Source of the DNA: an uncultured bacterium
Lineage (GTDB): Bacteria; Bacillota; Clostridia; Lachnospirales; Lachnospiraceae
Length of the DNA: 55,392 bases
Direction of reading: 5' to 3'
Assembly: GCA_947574055.1 (NCBI GenBank)
Contig: CANPIC010000016.1
Span: 1 to 55,392 of the forward strand
The position numbers and the translations under genes are program-made. The notes under the pieces are model-generated. The model was given only the letters and a program-made list of their open reading frames with translations, ran no database searches and was not told where the DNA came from. Shown here piece after piece: positions 8,650-17,155 of the stretch. The number at the start of each line of letters is the position of its first letter. Positions within the stretch are counted from its first letter, which is position 1.

Positions 8650-9615
8650 TTAACTGTCAGAAACCCCATAAGCGCGGGAGAGCATAAGCGTGCGCAGGGC
8701 CCAGTTATAATGGGTCTTTTTCTCGTTCATCCGTTCGCCTGCCGCGCTGCCTCTGACAAAGGAAGGATCAGAAGCATCCCATCCTAAAATGGCGCGGGCA
8801 TCTGCCAGATCAGCGGAGGTGACACGGTAAGCCGCATTGACCAGGGGAATCTGCCGGGGATGGATCACGGTCTTGCCGATGAAGCCGCACAAACGGTCTT
8901 CCTGTAACTCGCGGCGCAGTCCGCTGTCCCAGCCGCTGCCGCCATAGTATTCCCATACCGGGCCGGAAATCACATAGTCAGGGCCGTATATGGCGATGAT
9001 ATCTGAAAAAACCTGCGCGACGGTGTGGATGCTGTGAATGGACTGGCTGCTGCTTCGGCGAAAGCCCAGTACATTGCACAGGTCGTTGCCGCCCACCCGT
9101 ATATTCAGTACCAGCGGGGATACCGCATCCAGCTTGTCTTTCAGCGCACAGAGGATGCCAGCCCGGCGCAGCGGATGGAGGAGGGCGGGGCTTTCCAGGA
9201 TGGGCATGATATATTTTTGACAGTGACAGGTTTCATTGACTGTGATGACTGCCGTGAGATAGCGGTCTGCCACTTCCGGCGAAAATTTAGGCAGGATAAA
9301 GCCTTTTACCAGTGTCTGTGCCTCGCCCAGCCGCCTGGTAAGATCGGTTATCTGCTTCGGGTTTCTGACACGGATAAAGAGGTCAGGCAGAAAGAAGGCG
9401 GATGTGTCATGAAGCCGGTAGAGGGTCTGCAGATTCCGGATCAGTTGATCCTCTGCTTCGGCCACACAGTCGTCATTGATCGTATCTTCCAGACACAGTG
9501 CCATGGAAAAATGGGTGCCGAACCGGTTTTCGGGCAGGGAATGTACGATGGTGGGGTTGTTGGCAGGACAGTAGAGCAAAGGTCCCACATTATAATATGA
9601 GAGAGCATCTTTCAT
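8650..9615 (-). CDS. HpcH/HpaI-type aldolase/citrate lyase family protein (Ter-linked)
   Basis: A 321-aa TIM-barrel C-C bond lyase. Candidate metal-binding residues are the Glu in MPILESPALL and the Asp in RVGGNDLCNVLG, as in the citrate lyase beta/HpcH family. The version with ALCLEDTINDDCV near residue 40 and a C-terminal HPRQIPLVNAAY is the one that travels with TerD, PRTase/TRSP and StiP genes. It faces those genes tail to tail and has its own consensus promoter. Inferred role: the carbon-bond-forming or cleaving step of the module; substrate unknown. Confidence 0.8.
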   Translation of the reverse strand: MKDALSYYNVGPLLYCPANNPTIVHSLPENRFGTHFSMALCLEDTINDDCVAEAEDQLIRNLQTLYRLHDTSAFFLPDLFIRVRNPKQITDLTRRLGEAQTLVKGFILPKFSPEVADRYLTAVITVNETCHCQKYIMPILESPALLHPLRRAGILCALKDKLDAVSPLVLNIRVGGNDLCNVLGFRRSSSQSIHSIHTVAQVFSDIIAIYGPDYVISGPVWEYYGGSGWDSGLRRELQEDRLCGFIGKTVIHPRQIPLVNAAYRVTSADLADARAILGWDASDPSFVRGSAAGERMNEKKTHYNWALRTLMLSRAYGVSDS

Positions 9616-9743
9616 GGCAGTTTTCTCCTGTTTTATGTATTATGACCGCCTGTAGTGGTTTCTACGGATAAACGATAGCGCCAGAGTTGCCTGCGGCAGA
9701 GTGATTGGCTCTGCGGGAGTTTTGGCTGACTTATCAGAAAGAC

Positions 9744-9772
9744 ATTATAGGGCAGTTTCGGTAAAATGTCAA
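9744..9772 (-). promoter_or_regulatory. Perfect-consensus promoter of the aldolase gene
   Basis: On the minus strand: TTGACA (9772-9767), 17-nt spacer, TATAAT (9749-9744). The predicted leader is about 120 nt and contains a GCAGAG/CTCTGC hairpin. Confidence 0.85.
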
Positions 9773-10021
9773 AATCTATGGGCGGATGCGCTTGTATCAC
9801 AGACTTTTTCAGCTTCTGTCATATTACATGTATAATTTGTTGGGGATGTGATGCGGTTGTGTAAAATAGCAGACAAAACAATGGCATATCCCATACTTTT
9901 GTGGTAATATTAGATTATTATGCTGCGGTCGCGGCAGCAACTGTTGCGGACGGAGGCGAGGGTTTTGCCGTTTTGACAGAGGCTGTATGGCGTGGGGCTG
10001 CAGGCCGAGGGGTGATGTCAT
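9773..10021 (+). other. Leader/promoter region of the Ter operon
   Basis: About 250 bp upstream of the first Ter gene without a gene. It holds a TATAAT at 9831-9836 with only a poor -35, a GCAACTGTTGC palindrome near 9937-9947, and GAGGGGTG as the ribosome binding site at 10007-10014. I could not find a convincing plus-strand promoter, so an alternative sigma factor or activator may be used. Confidence 0.35.
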
Positions 10022-11473
10022 ATGGGGTATCAGTATACGGAAAAGAGATATAATGTCATGGGGCTTTCTTCCCTGGCGGAATTTGCCCATATCAGGGGTG
10101 GGATAAACGGAAACCGGCAGGATGTCTATTTTATCCGGGCAGTGGGTGTCAGTGAAAATTTTGTCAGAGAAGTCACGGAGATGGAGCGGGAACTGACAGG
10201 GCGTATGGCAGCGGGCCAGGTGATCTATAACCGGGCAGGGGCGTTTCCCAGAAGTATTCCCATGGAAGAAATACAGATTTATACGGGCTGTTATGATGCG
10301 TGGGACAGCGGCGGCAGGAAAATCCTGCATACCAGGGCGCTGGGAGAAGCGTCGGGGCTGGGAGAACTGGTGAGCACGGCCTGCCAAAAGGTCGTGGATC
10401 TGCACCGGCGCAGCAATGTGGGCGTCAGCAGTTCCATGGAACGGAATTTTGTAAGTAAACTGCTGTACTGGGCGGATACTCTGGCAGGAGAGCATCTGCG
10501 GCAGTGGACGCCGGGGCAGTGTATGAAATTTGCAGCGCAGGGGGTCATAAAAGAGCAGGAATATCTGTTTTGCTATTTTCTGACATTGCTGGGGATTGAT
10601 GTACTGCTGCTGCAAAATGAAAGAGATATTGACGAAAAGCTGGACAGGCTGCAGCTTTCCGGGGCGCTTATGCTGGGAGAGAAAAAGGCGGTGCCGCTGG
10701 CAGGCTATGACAAAAATAAGTATCTGTCGCCTGTCGCCGGCCCGGCAGAGACAAACAGGCCCATACGAGTGACAATACCGGCCAGACCCGGCCGGCGTTC
10801 GTCCTCATCAGGCCAGGCGGGATGTGCCGCCGTCGTCCCCTGCGGGGAAAGAAAGGGGGCGCCGCCGCAGAGCATACCGGATACCGGTGCCGCCGGCGGC
10901 AGGGAACTCACTTTTGAAGAACTGGCGCTGAAAGCCTCTTCCGTAGTCATGATAGCACTGCACAACGACGGAGGAGAAGTGGTCGGGACAGGCTCTGGCA
11001 TTATGATCGGACAGGGCGGGTACATACTGACAAATCATCATGTGGCAAGCGGCGGGCGGTTTTACTCTGTCAGAATAGAAAATGACCAGGCGGTTTATAA
11101 AACGGATGAAATCATCAAGTATAACCAGGTGCTGGATCTGGCCGTGATCCGCATTAACAGACAGTTGCAGCCCCTGCCTATTTACCGCGGCAGCAGGCCG
11201 CTGGTAAGAGGGCAGAAGGTGGTGGCTATCGGCAGTCCCCTTGGGCTGTTTAATTCTGTATCTGATGGCATCATTGCCGGTTTTCGTAAGATCAGGGACA
11301 TTGATATGATACAGTTCACTGCGCCCATATCCAGCGGCAGTTCCGGCGGCGCCGTCCTTAATATGTACGGCGAAGTGATCGGTGTCAGCACCGCAGGCTT
11401 TGACGATGGCCAGAATATCAACCTTGCTGTCGGATACGAGTTTATTGACACTTTTACAAGAGGTTTTCGCTGA
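10022..11473 (+). CDS. YceG-like domain fused to trypsin-like (HtrA-type) serine protease
   Basis: A 483-aa two-part protein. Residues 1-225 or so match half of the YceG family (PF14266, a component of the Ter biosynthetic module). SSMERNFVSKLLYW and EYLFCYFLTLLGIDVLLL repeat patterns in the full YceG encoded two genes downstream. A low-complexity Pro/Arg/Ser linker (about 250-295) leads to a trypsin-like domain with a complete triad: H340 in LTNHHVASGG, D372 in VLDLAVIR, S441 in SSGSSGGAV. There is no signal peptide, transmembrane segment or PDZ domain, so it probably acts in the cytoplasm. First gene of the operon. Possible roles are stress-triggered cleavage of a partner or of itself. Confidence 0.75.
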   Translation: MGYQYTEKRYNVMGLSSLAEFAHIRGGINGNRQDVYFIRAVGVSENFVREVTEMERELTGRMAAGQVIYNRAGAFPRSIPMEEIQIYTGCYDAWDSGGRKILHTRALGEASGLGELVSTACQKVVDLHRRSNVGVSSSMERNFVSKLLYWADTLAGEHLRQWTPGQCMKFAAQGVIKEQEYLFCYFLTLLGIDVLLLQNERDIDEKLDRLQLSGALMLGEKKAVPLAGYDKNKYLSPVAGPAETNRPIRVTIPARPGRRSSSSGQAGCAAVVPCGERKGAPPQSIPDTGAAGGRELTFEELALKASSVVMIALHNDGGEVVGTGSGIMIGQGGYILTNHHVASGGRFYSVRIENDQAVYKTDEIIKYNQVLDLAVIRINRQLQPLPIYRGSRPLVRGQKVVAIGSPLGLFNSVSDGIIAGFRKIRDIDMIQFTAPISSGSSGGAVLNMYGEVIGVSTAGFDDGQNINLAVGYEFIDTFTRGFR

Positions 11474-11545
11474 AACCTGAAACAGACAGCAGAGAGCCGG
11501 CACTTTTTGGTACTCTGCGCAGATGGAATGGAGTTCTGATTTATT

Positions 11546-12142
11546 ATGAAAGAATACGGAAACAGGCAGAAACTGCAAGTCTCTTTTAATTCCCCTGTTA
11601 TTTTGGGATTTACCGGGCTGTGTCTTGTCGCTCTGCTGATGAACTATATCACAAAAGGGTATTCCAACACACATTTTTTCAGTGTGTACCGGGCCTCGCT
11701 CTTAAGTCCGCTCACGTATCTGCGGCTGTTTTTTCATGTGCTTGGACATGCGGGCATGGAGCATTTTCTGGGGAATATCATGCTGATCCTGGTGGTGGGA
11801 CCGCTTCTGGAGGAGAAGTACGGTTCCCTTAATATTCTCTTTATCATACTGGCCACTGCGCTGGTGACAGGCATGGTTCATATGATATTTTTCCCGCGGA
11901 CGGCACTTCTGGGAGCCAGTGGTGTGGCATTTGCCTTTATCATGCTGTCTTCTCTTACCAGCATAAGGGAAGGGGAGATACCTCTGACCTTTATTCTGGT
12001 GGCCCTTTTGTATATCGGTGGTCAGATATTTGAGGGGCTGTTTGAACGCAATAATATTGCCAACCTGACGCATATCCTGGGCGGACTTGTGGGCGCATGG
12101 CTTGGCTATATCATGCACAAGGGCAAAATGAACCGTTATTGA
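11546..12142 (+). CDS. Rhomboid family intramembrane serine protease
   Basis: A 198-aa membrane protein with six predicted helices. The catalytic pair is present: S125 in LLGASGVAF (GxSG) and H176 in NLTHILGGLVGAWLGY. GHAGMEHFLGNIMLIL is the conserved HxxN-type helix. It lies 72 bp after the YceG/protease fusion and 11 bp before full-length yceG. A rhomboid is not a usual Ter-operon member that I know of. Next to a soluble protease it suggests a proteolytic relay at the membrane, which is inference. Confidence 0.85.
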   Translation: MKEYGNRQKLQVSFNSPVILGFTGLCLVALLMNYITKGYSNTHFFSVYRASLLSPLTYLRLFFHVLGHAGMEHFLGNIMLILVVGPLLEEKYGSLNILFIILATALVTGMVHMIFFPRTALLGASGVAFAFIMLSSLTSIREGEIPLTFILVALLYIGGQIFEGLFERNNIANLTHILGGLVGAWLGYIMHKGKMNRY

Positions 12143-12153
12143 GGGCCGGATCT

Positions 12154-14424
12154 ATGTTTGTGCAACAGACACTTGGTGAATTGAATGATTATTTCTTAAA
12201 ACGTAGTCAACGGCCGGGCAGCGGTGTGTATTTTTACAGAATCTGCGGATACAATGAGAGCGTGGGGCAGTTTCTGAAACGGTATTATGAGGCGGCGGTC
12301 AGGACGGGCGTGGTCATTGAAGGCAGAATACCCAATCCGGATGAACGAAGCCTTGGCTATTACGAAGAAGTGATGGGGCTGGATTTTCGGATGGATGAGG
12401 CATTTATCAGCATGAGTCTCAGAAAGTGGCTTCCGCGTATCAATGCATATCAGCGGGAGCAGACTGCCGGAGCGTTATATGCGATTCTGGCGCAGATGCG
12501 TCAGGAGGGCAAAAACGATCATATGCTCAAAAATGCATATATCAAATTTATGTGCTGGCTCTATTACCGGTTTGAACGCATTGTCAGTCATCTGGGTCAG
12601 GAGGAGATACCGGGTATCCTGTATGAAGGGCAGGCGGGTAAATATGAACTGCGGATGCTCCGTATCCTTTCCGGTGCCGGATGTGATGTGGTATTGCTGC
12701 CGCAGCAGGGGGAAGAGGGATACCGCAGGACAGATCCGGCCTCCGTTATGTGCAGCAGTCTGGAACTGCCGGGGATGGGTGCCTTTCCGGCCGGGTTTTC
12801 CATTGCATGGCTGAGGAAGGAAGCAGAGGCGCAGAAAGACAGGGAACGGATCTGCGGGGCGCCACCGGCACTAAGAGCGTGTACCAATGCCTGGATACAG
12901 GGAACGGGGCTGGCGGATATCTTGACCCCTATACCGCGCCGGGGAGAGGATGGGCGGTTTTATTATAACTGTTTTCTGCGTATGACAGGCGTGGCTGACA
13001 GGCTGACTTATCAGGAGGAACTGTACCGCTTCCGGGAAGAACTGGAACAGGGCGGGAGAAAAGTCGTCATAGTGGAAAACGGGCTCATACCGCCGTCTAA
13101 TGAAGAGATCAGTCAGATCAGAAGAAAACCATGCGAGAGCAAAGAGCGGCTGATCGGGGAACTTTCCGCCAATCTTATCAATGCCGGGAGCGCAGAACTG
13201 CAAAAGATCATGCGCCATGCGTTTATGGAAGCGGCAACGGAGGAGGCGGAGCGGACAGGCGGCAATCTGAACAGACTGACCAGCCGCGCCGTGCAGCTTT
13301 TGTGCTGGCTGAAACGATATCAGGGGCAGCTGTTTCAGGGATGGAAGGCGCCGCAGGTAGGCTGTTTTATTTATCTGGGCGGCTGCAGGAATGAAAATGA
13401 GGCATTTTTTTTCCGTTTTCTTGGCAGGCTGCCGGTAGATGTGCTGATACTGGCACCGGATCTCAGGCGGCAATGCTGCCTGCAGGCCGATACCCTGTAT
13501 GAACTGCGATATGACAACTCTATGGAACTGAAAGGATTTCCCGGCCGGGATTTCCAGACACCCATGGCGACGGCGGCTTATCATGCCGAGCGGGAACTGG
13601 ACAGTACATTGTATGATGGCAGCAGTATATTCCGTGATCAGCAGTATCAGAAGGCCGTTTCTCTTACCTTGCAGTCAATTTATGAAGAGATTGAGATCTT
13701 GTGGAAGGAAGAGGCCAGATACAGACCGGGGTTTGCCGTAACGGATGATACAGTGACCATACCGGTTATCTTTGCCAAAGTATCAGGGGTCAGAAACGGG
13801 GCAGTGAAAGAGTACTGGTCGGGGATAGACCGTCTCTTGTCACCGGATGCTCTGCTGGTTCGCGGGACACCCTTTCTGCGGCAGCAGGAGCCGAATCCCA
13901 TCAGAGCCAGCGTGACGCAGTTTCTGAAGAATGGCAGGCTGCTGCGCAGCAAGATCAAGAGCCATCCGGATTACGCCTATGGAATGTTGCGGGAAGAAAT
14001 ACAGGAACACATTCTGGATAAACTGCAGATGCTTCTGGATCGGCGGCTGATTCGGGGGACTTATGAGAATGGCACGGAATATACGATCATTGCCACCATA
14101 CTAAACCTCAGCAAGAATATGGTACGGCTTTTTCAGCGGTTTGATTTTACAAAGAAAAATCCGAAGATGATCTATATTCATACAACAGATACCATAATTC
14201 CTCTGGAGGACAGTATACTGACGGCTTTTTTGAATCTGGCCGGGTTTGATGTGGTCTTTTTCATTCCGACCGGATATCAGTGTGTGGAGAAATATTTTAA
14301 CGGTCAGCTTTTGGAGGAACACCGGATCGGTGAATTCGTGTACGATCTGGGGATTCCCGGATTTGACAGTGGTTCTGTTCAGGCTCGTCGTTCCTGGAAG
14401 GACAGGGTGTTTAAAAGAGGGTAG
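12154..14424 (+). CDS. yceG: YceG family protein (Ter biosynthetic module)
   Basis: A 756-aa protein from the ATG at 12154 (GAGGG 8 nt upstream; an in-frame ATG at 12097 inside the rhomboid gene is less likely). It contains two copies of the YceG-type unit: GVYFYRICGYNESVGQFLKR, FMCWLYYRFERIV and GAGCDVVLLP in the first half, then LTSRAVQLLCWLKRY, FIYLGGCRNENE and LPVDVLILAP in the second. The family (PF14266) sits beside TelA and TerD in Bacillus yceCDEFGH and many other bacteria, but its biochemistry is unknown. Expected to be cytoplasmic, with no membrane segments. Confidence 0.8.
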   Translation: MFVQQTLGELNDYFLKRSQRPGSGVYFYRICGYNESVGQFLKRYYEAAVRTGVVIEGRIPNPDERSLGYYEEVMGLDFRMDEAFISMSLRKWLPRINAYQREQTAGALYAILAQMRQEGKNDHMLKNAYIKFMCWLYYRFERIVSHLGQEEIPGILYEGQAGKYELRMLRILSGAGCDVVLLPQQGEEGYRRTDPASVMCSSLELPGMGAFPAGFSIAWLRKEAEAQKDRERICGAPPALRACTNAWIQGTGLADILTPIPRRGEDGRFYYNCFLRMTGVADRLTYQEELYRFREELEQGGRKVVIVENGLIPPSNEEISQIRRKPCESKERLIGELSANLINAGSAELQKIMRHAFMEAATEEAERTGGNLNRLTSRAVQLLCWLKRYQGQLFQGWKAPQVGCFIYLGGCRNENEAFFFRFLGRLPVDVLILAPDLRRQCCLQADTLYELRYDNSMELKGFPGRDFQTPMATAAYHAERELDSTLYDGSSIFRDQQYQKAVSLTLQSIYEEIEILWKEEARYRPGFAVTDDTVTIPVIFAKVSGVRNGAVKEYWSGIDRLLSPDALLVRGTPFLRQQEPNPIRASVTQFLKNGRLLRSKIKSHPDYAYGMLREEIQEHILDKLQMLLDRRLIRGTYENGTEYTIIATILNLSKNMVRLFQRFDFTKKNPKMIYIHTTDTIIPLEDSILTAFLNLAGFDVVFFIPTGYQCVEKYFNGQLLEEHRIGEFVYDLGIPGFDSGSVQARRSWKDRVFKRG

Positions 14425-14475
14425 CCGGGCCTGACGATTGCGTGAGAGCCGGCATGTGATGAGAGGAGAGTGCAG

Positions 14476-15624
14476 ATGGGATTGGATTTTGGCAGGACAA
14501 GGCAGCTTACGGCGGACAGCCCCATGGGAGGTGTCATACCGGAGGAAAAACAGGAACTGGAAGTGGTACAAAGCTATGATATTGTTGCGGACAGGCAGGC
14601 ACTGAATACCAGTCTGGTGGGTTCTCAGGAGGTGGATGCCCTTGTGAGCACCATTGAGATCGACAATATGGAGACGATCGTCTCTTTCGGTGCGGAAGCC
14701 GCCGAAGAGATTTCCAAGGCTTCGGATGTGGTACTGGGCAGCATGAATCTGTCACAACTGGATGATTCCAGCGCCATGCTCAATACACTGGCCGGCATTA
14801 TGAAAAAGTTTGACATAGAAGAGATCAAAGATAATCCCGGACTCTTTGACAAATTTTTCGGCGGCCTTCGCAGACAGCTTGACAAGATACTGGCGAAATA
14901 TCACAGTATGGGGCAGGAAGTGGACAAGATATATGTTCAGCTCAGACAATATGAGTCTGAGATCAAACAGGCCAATCGAAAACTGGATCAGATGTTTGAA
15001 GCCAATGTGGAATACTATCATCAGCTTGTAAAGTATATTCTGGCCGGAGAGCAGGGCTGTCAGGAGATTGAAAACTATATCGCCCAGAGGCAAAGGGATA
15101 TGGAACAGACAGGGGACAATTCGATTCAGTTTGAGGTTCAGTCACTCCAACAGGCGCTGATGATGCTGGAGCAGCGCACGCAGGACCTGCGTATGGCAGA
15201 AAATGTGGCTATGCAGTCCATCCCGATGATTAAGACTATGGAATTCAGCAATATGAATCTTGTGCGCAAGATCAATTCCGCCTTTATCATTACCCTGCCC
15301 GTGTTCAAACAGGCACTTGCGCAGGCGGTAATGCTTAAGCGCCAGCGCATCCAGGCCGAGGCCATGGAAGCACTGGATCAACGCACCAATGAGATGCTGG
15401 TCAAAAACGCTCGCAATACCGTCGAACAGTCCAAGATGACAGCCCGCATGGCTTCCGGCAGTTCCATCCAGATCGAAACACTGGAGACAACCTGGCGCAC
15501 CATCTGCAATGGCATCGACGAGACAAAACAAATCCAGGAAAATGCCAGAAAGAAACGCGTGGACGACCAGAGGAGACTGGAGACCATCAAGGCAGAATTT
15601 AACCAGCGCTATCAAATAAAATAA
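14476..15624 (+). CDS. telA: TelA family toxic anion resistance protein
   Basis: A 382-aa mainly helical protein (PF05816). Recognised from VSTIEIDNMETIVSFGAEAA near the start, the GLRRQLDKILAKYHSMGQEV coiled segment, and the end region MASGSSIQIETLETTWRTI followed by GIDETKQIQENARKKR. The start ATG at 14476 has AGGAGAG 6 nt upstream; a GTG six nt earlier is also possible. Known contexts: tellurite and bacteriocin-type envelope stress, usually next to yceG and terD as here. Its mechanism is unresolved. Confidence 0.9.
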   Translation: MGLDFGRTRQLTADSPMGGVIPEEKQELEVVQSYDIVADRQALNTSLVGSQEVDALVSTIEIDNMETIVSFGAEAAEEISKASDVVLGSMNLSQLDDSSAMLNTLAGIMKKFDIEEIKDNPGLFDKFFGGLRRQLDKILAKYHSMGQEVDKIYVQLRQYESEIKQANRKLDQMFEANVEYYHQLVKYILAGEQGCQEIENYIAQRQRDMEQTGDNSIQFEVQSLQQALMMLEQRTQDLRMAENVAMQSIPMIKTMEFSNMNLVRKINSAFIITLPVFKQALAQAVMLKRQRIQAEAMEALDQRTNEMLVKNARNTVEQSKMTARMASGSSIQIETLETTWRTICNGIDETKQIQENARKKRVDDQRRLETIKAEFNQRYQIK

Positions 15625-15638
15625 ATCATAATAAAAAA

Positions 15639-15734
15639 CAGTAAACGCCCGTAAGGCTCCTGGATAGGTTAACGGATGAGGAACAGCCGTGAACCTATCC
15701 GGTGAAAGAGGAGCCAGAAGGGCGGTTACGGAAC
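15639..15734 (+). ncRNA. Candidate cis-regulatory RNA, copy 1
   Basis: The foldable core of the first tandem unit, from CA before P1 to CGGAAC after it. The same architecture recurs before the HMA gene at 39728-39823. No known riboswitch class fits what I recall of Mn, Ni/Co, Mg, fluoride, guanidine or cobalamin consensus features. Confidence 0.55.
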
Positions 15735-15750
15735 TAATAATAATAAAAAA

Positions 15751-15844
15751 CAGTAAACGCCCGTAGGCTCCTGGATAGGTTAACGGATGAGGAACAGCCG
15801 TGAACCTATCCGGTGAAAGAGGAGCCGGAGGGCGGTTACGGAAC
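15751..15844 (+). ncRNA. Candidate cis-regulatory RNA, copy 2, next to terD1 ribosome binding site
   Basis: Second unit of the tandem pair. It ends 9 nt before GGAGG (15854-15858) of terD1. Tandem arrangement of two sensing domains would give a steeper response if this is a riboswitch; that is inference. Confidence 0.55.
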
Positions 15845-15866
15845 TAATAATAAGGAGGAAAAGAGT

Positions 15867-16448
15867 ATGCCAATTAATTTGACAAAGGGACAGAAAGTGG
15901 ATCTGACAAAGGGAAATCCGGGACTGAAAAAGATCATGGTCGGCCTTGGCTGGGATGTGAATCAGTATGATTCCGGGGCGGATTTTGACCTGGATGCCGC
16001 AGCTTTTATGTTGGGTGAGAATGGTAAATGCCCGACAGAAAAGGAATTTATCTTTTATGGGACTCTGGAGCACACCAGCGGCTCGGTAAAGCACATGGGT
16101 GACAACCTGACCGGCGAAGGCGAGGGAGATGATGAGCAGATCGAAGTGGATTTGTCAAAGATCCCTGCCAACATAGCCAAGATTGCCTTTACGGTGACGA
16201 TCTATGATGCGGATGTGAGACGCCAGAACTTCGGACAGGTATCCAACGCCTTTATCCGAATTGTGGACGAAGTAACCGGACAGGAATTGATCCGTTATGA
16301 CCTGGGAGAGGATTTTTCCATTGAGACTGCAGTCGTAGTAGGCGAATTATACAGAAATAACGGTGCATGGAAATTCAATGCCATCGGAAGCGGTTTCCAG
16401 GGCGGCCTGGCAGCTTTGTGTGCGCATTATGGAATAGAGGTAGCATAA
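15867..16448 (+). CDS. terD: TerD family protein, first paralogue
   Basis: A 193-aa TerD-type beta-sandwich protein. The acidic Ca2+-binding motifs are intact: [11 protein letters not shown] (about residue 36) and [20 protein letters not shown] (about 82). The C-terminal [17 protein letters not shown] and [10 protein letters not shown] are typical. Family members bind calcium and help cells survive tellurite, phage, colicin or DNA-damage stress. The start ATG at 15867 follows GGAGG, placed just after the tandem RNA-like element. An ATG-less N-terminal extension upstream is rejected because it would be encoded by that element. Confidence 0.93.
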   Translation: MPINLTKGQKVDLTKGNPGLKKIMVGLGWDVNQYDSGADFDLDAAAFMLGENGKCPTEKEFIFYGTLEHTSGSVKHMGDNLTGEGEGDDEQIEVDLSKIPANIAKIAFTVTIYDADVRRQNFGQVSNAFIRIVDEVTGQELIRYDLGEDFSIETAVVVGELYRNNGAWKFNAIGSGFQGGLAALCAHYGIEVA

Positions 16449-16463
16449 AAGGGGGAAAATAAA

Positions 16464-17045
16464 ATGCCGGTAAGTTTACAAAAAGGACAGAAAGTCAGCC
16501 TGACCAAAGGGAATCCGGGACTGAAACATGTAGTCGTGGGCCTTGGCTGGGATGTGAACCAGTTTGATACGGGCGGCGATTTTGACCTGGATGCGGCAGC
16601 GTTTCTGCTGACAGAGAGCGGCAAAGTTTCGGGCTCCGGCGACTTTGTATACTACGGGGCACTCAGCCATGCGTCAGGAAGTGTGTCCCATATGGGCGAT
16701 AATCTGACAGGAGCCGGTGAGGGCGACGACGAACAGATCAGAGTGGATCTTTCCAAAGTGCCTGCCAATGTAACCAAGATCGCTTTTACTGTCACCGTCT
16801 ATGAGGCAGAGCAGAGACGCCAGAATTTCGGACAGGTGAACAATGCCTTTATCCGTATTTATAATGAAGACAACGGCGAAGAACTCCTCCGCTATGATCT
16901 GGGTGAAGATTTTTCCATCGAGACAGCGGTCGTATTTGGCGAACTGTATAAAAACGGCGGTGAATGGAAATTCAACGCCATCGGCAATGGCTACCAGGGC
17001 GGCCTCGCAGCCCTTTGCGCCAGCTATGGCGTCGAAGTGGAATAA
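16464..17045 (+). CDS. terD: TerD family protein, second paralogue
   Basis: A 193-aa protein, closely similar to the preceding TerD (shared [29 protein letters not shown] and WKFNAIG). Both Ca2+-binding motifs are kept: [11 protein letters not shown] and [14 protein letters not shown]. It follows the first paralogue by 15 bp with only a plain GGGGG ribosome binding site and no RNA element between, so it is a recent tandem duplicate. Likely assembles with the other TerD proteins. Confidence 0.93.
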   Translation: MPVSLQKGQKVSLTKGNPGLKHVVVGLGWDVNQFDTGGDFDLDAAAFLLTESGKVSGSGDFVYYGALSHASGSVSHMGDNLTGAGEGDDEQIRVDLSKVPANVTKIAFTVTVYEAEQRRQNFGQVNNAFIRIYNEDNGEELLRYDLGEDFSIETAVVFGELYKNGGEWKFNAIGNGYQGGLAALCASYGVEVE

Positions 17046-17065
17046 ACATAAAAACATAATATACC

Positions 17066-17133
17066 ACGGAACTATAAAACAGCAACAGACCAAGCGGAAC
17101 ATAGAGTGGATTACGGGAGGTCTGTTGCGGAAC
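17066..17133 (+). ncRNA. Candidate cis-regulatory RNA before terD3, shorter form
   Basis: A perfect 10-bp stem, GCAACAGACC (17082-17091) with GGTCTGTTGC (17119-17128). It is framed by CA before and GGAAC after, exactly as in the terD1 elements, and ends 8 nt before GGAGG of terD3. The P2 and P3 parts are absent. CGGAAC occurs three times here (17067, 17095, 17128), as if remnants of lost copies remain. Confidence 0.45.
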
Positions 17134-17155
17134 GATAAAGCGGAGGATAAATAAG

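Larger units (their letters stand above)
15628..15850 (+). repeat. Tandem pair of 111-112 bp structured elements before terD1
   Basis: Copy 1 is 15628-15739, copy 2 is 15740-15850, nearly identical. Each folds on the plus strand. P1 is GTAAACGCCC (15641-15650) with GGGCGGTTAC (15720-15729). P2 is GGCTCC (15655-15660) with GGAGCC (15710-15715). P3 is a perfect 9-bp GGATAGGTT (15662-15670) with AACCTATCC (15692-15700), capped by ACGG/CCGT. GGTGAAAG links P3 to P2. Copy 2 has lost one base on each side of the P1/P2 internal loop, so symmetry is kept. Each copy ends in CGGAAC, and the second is 9 nt before the terD1 GGAGG. Confidence 0.85.

Noticed and set aside
15641..15729. Resemblance of AAGGCTCCT in the Ter element to the M-box Mg2+ riboswitch
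   Set aside because: In the M-box this sequence is not paired to GGAGCC, and the other M-box core segments are absent.
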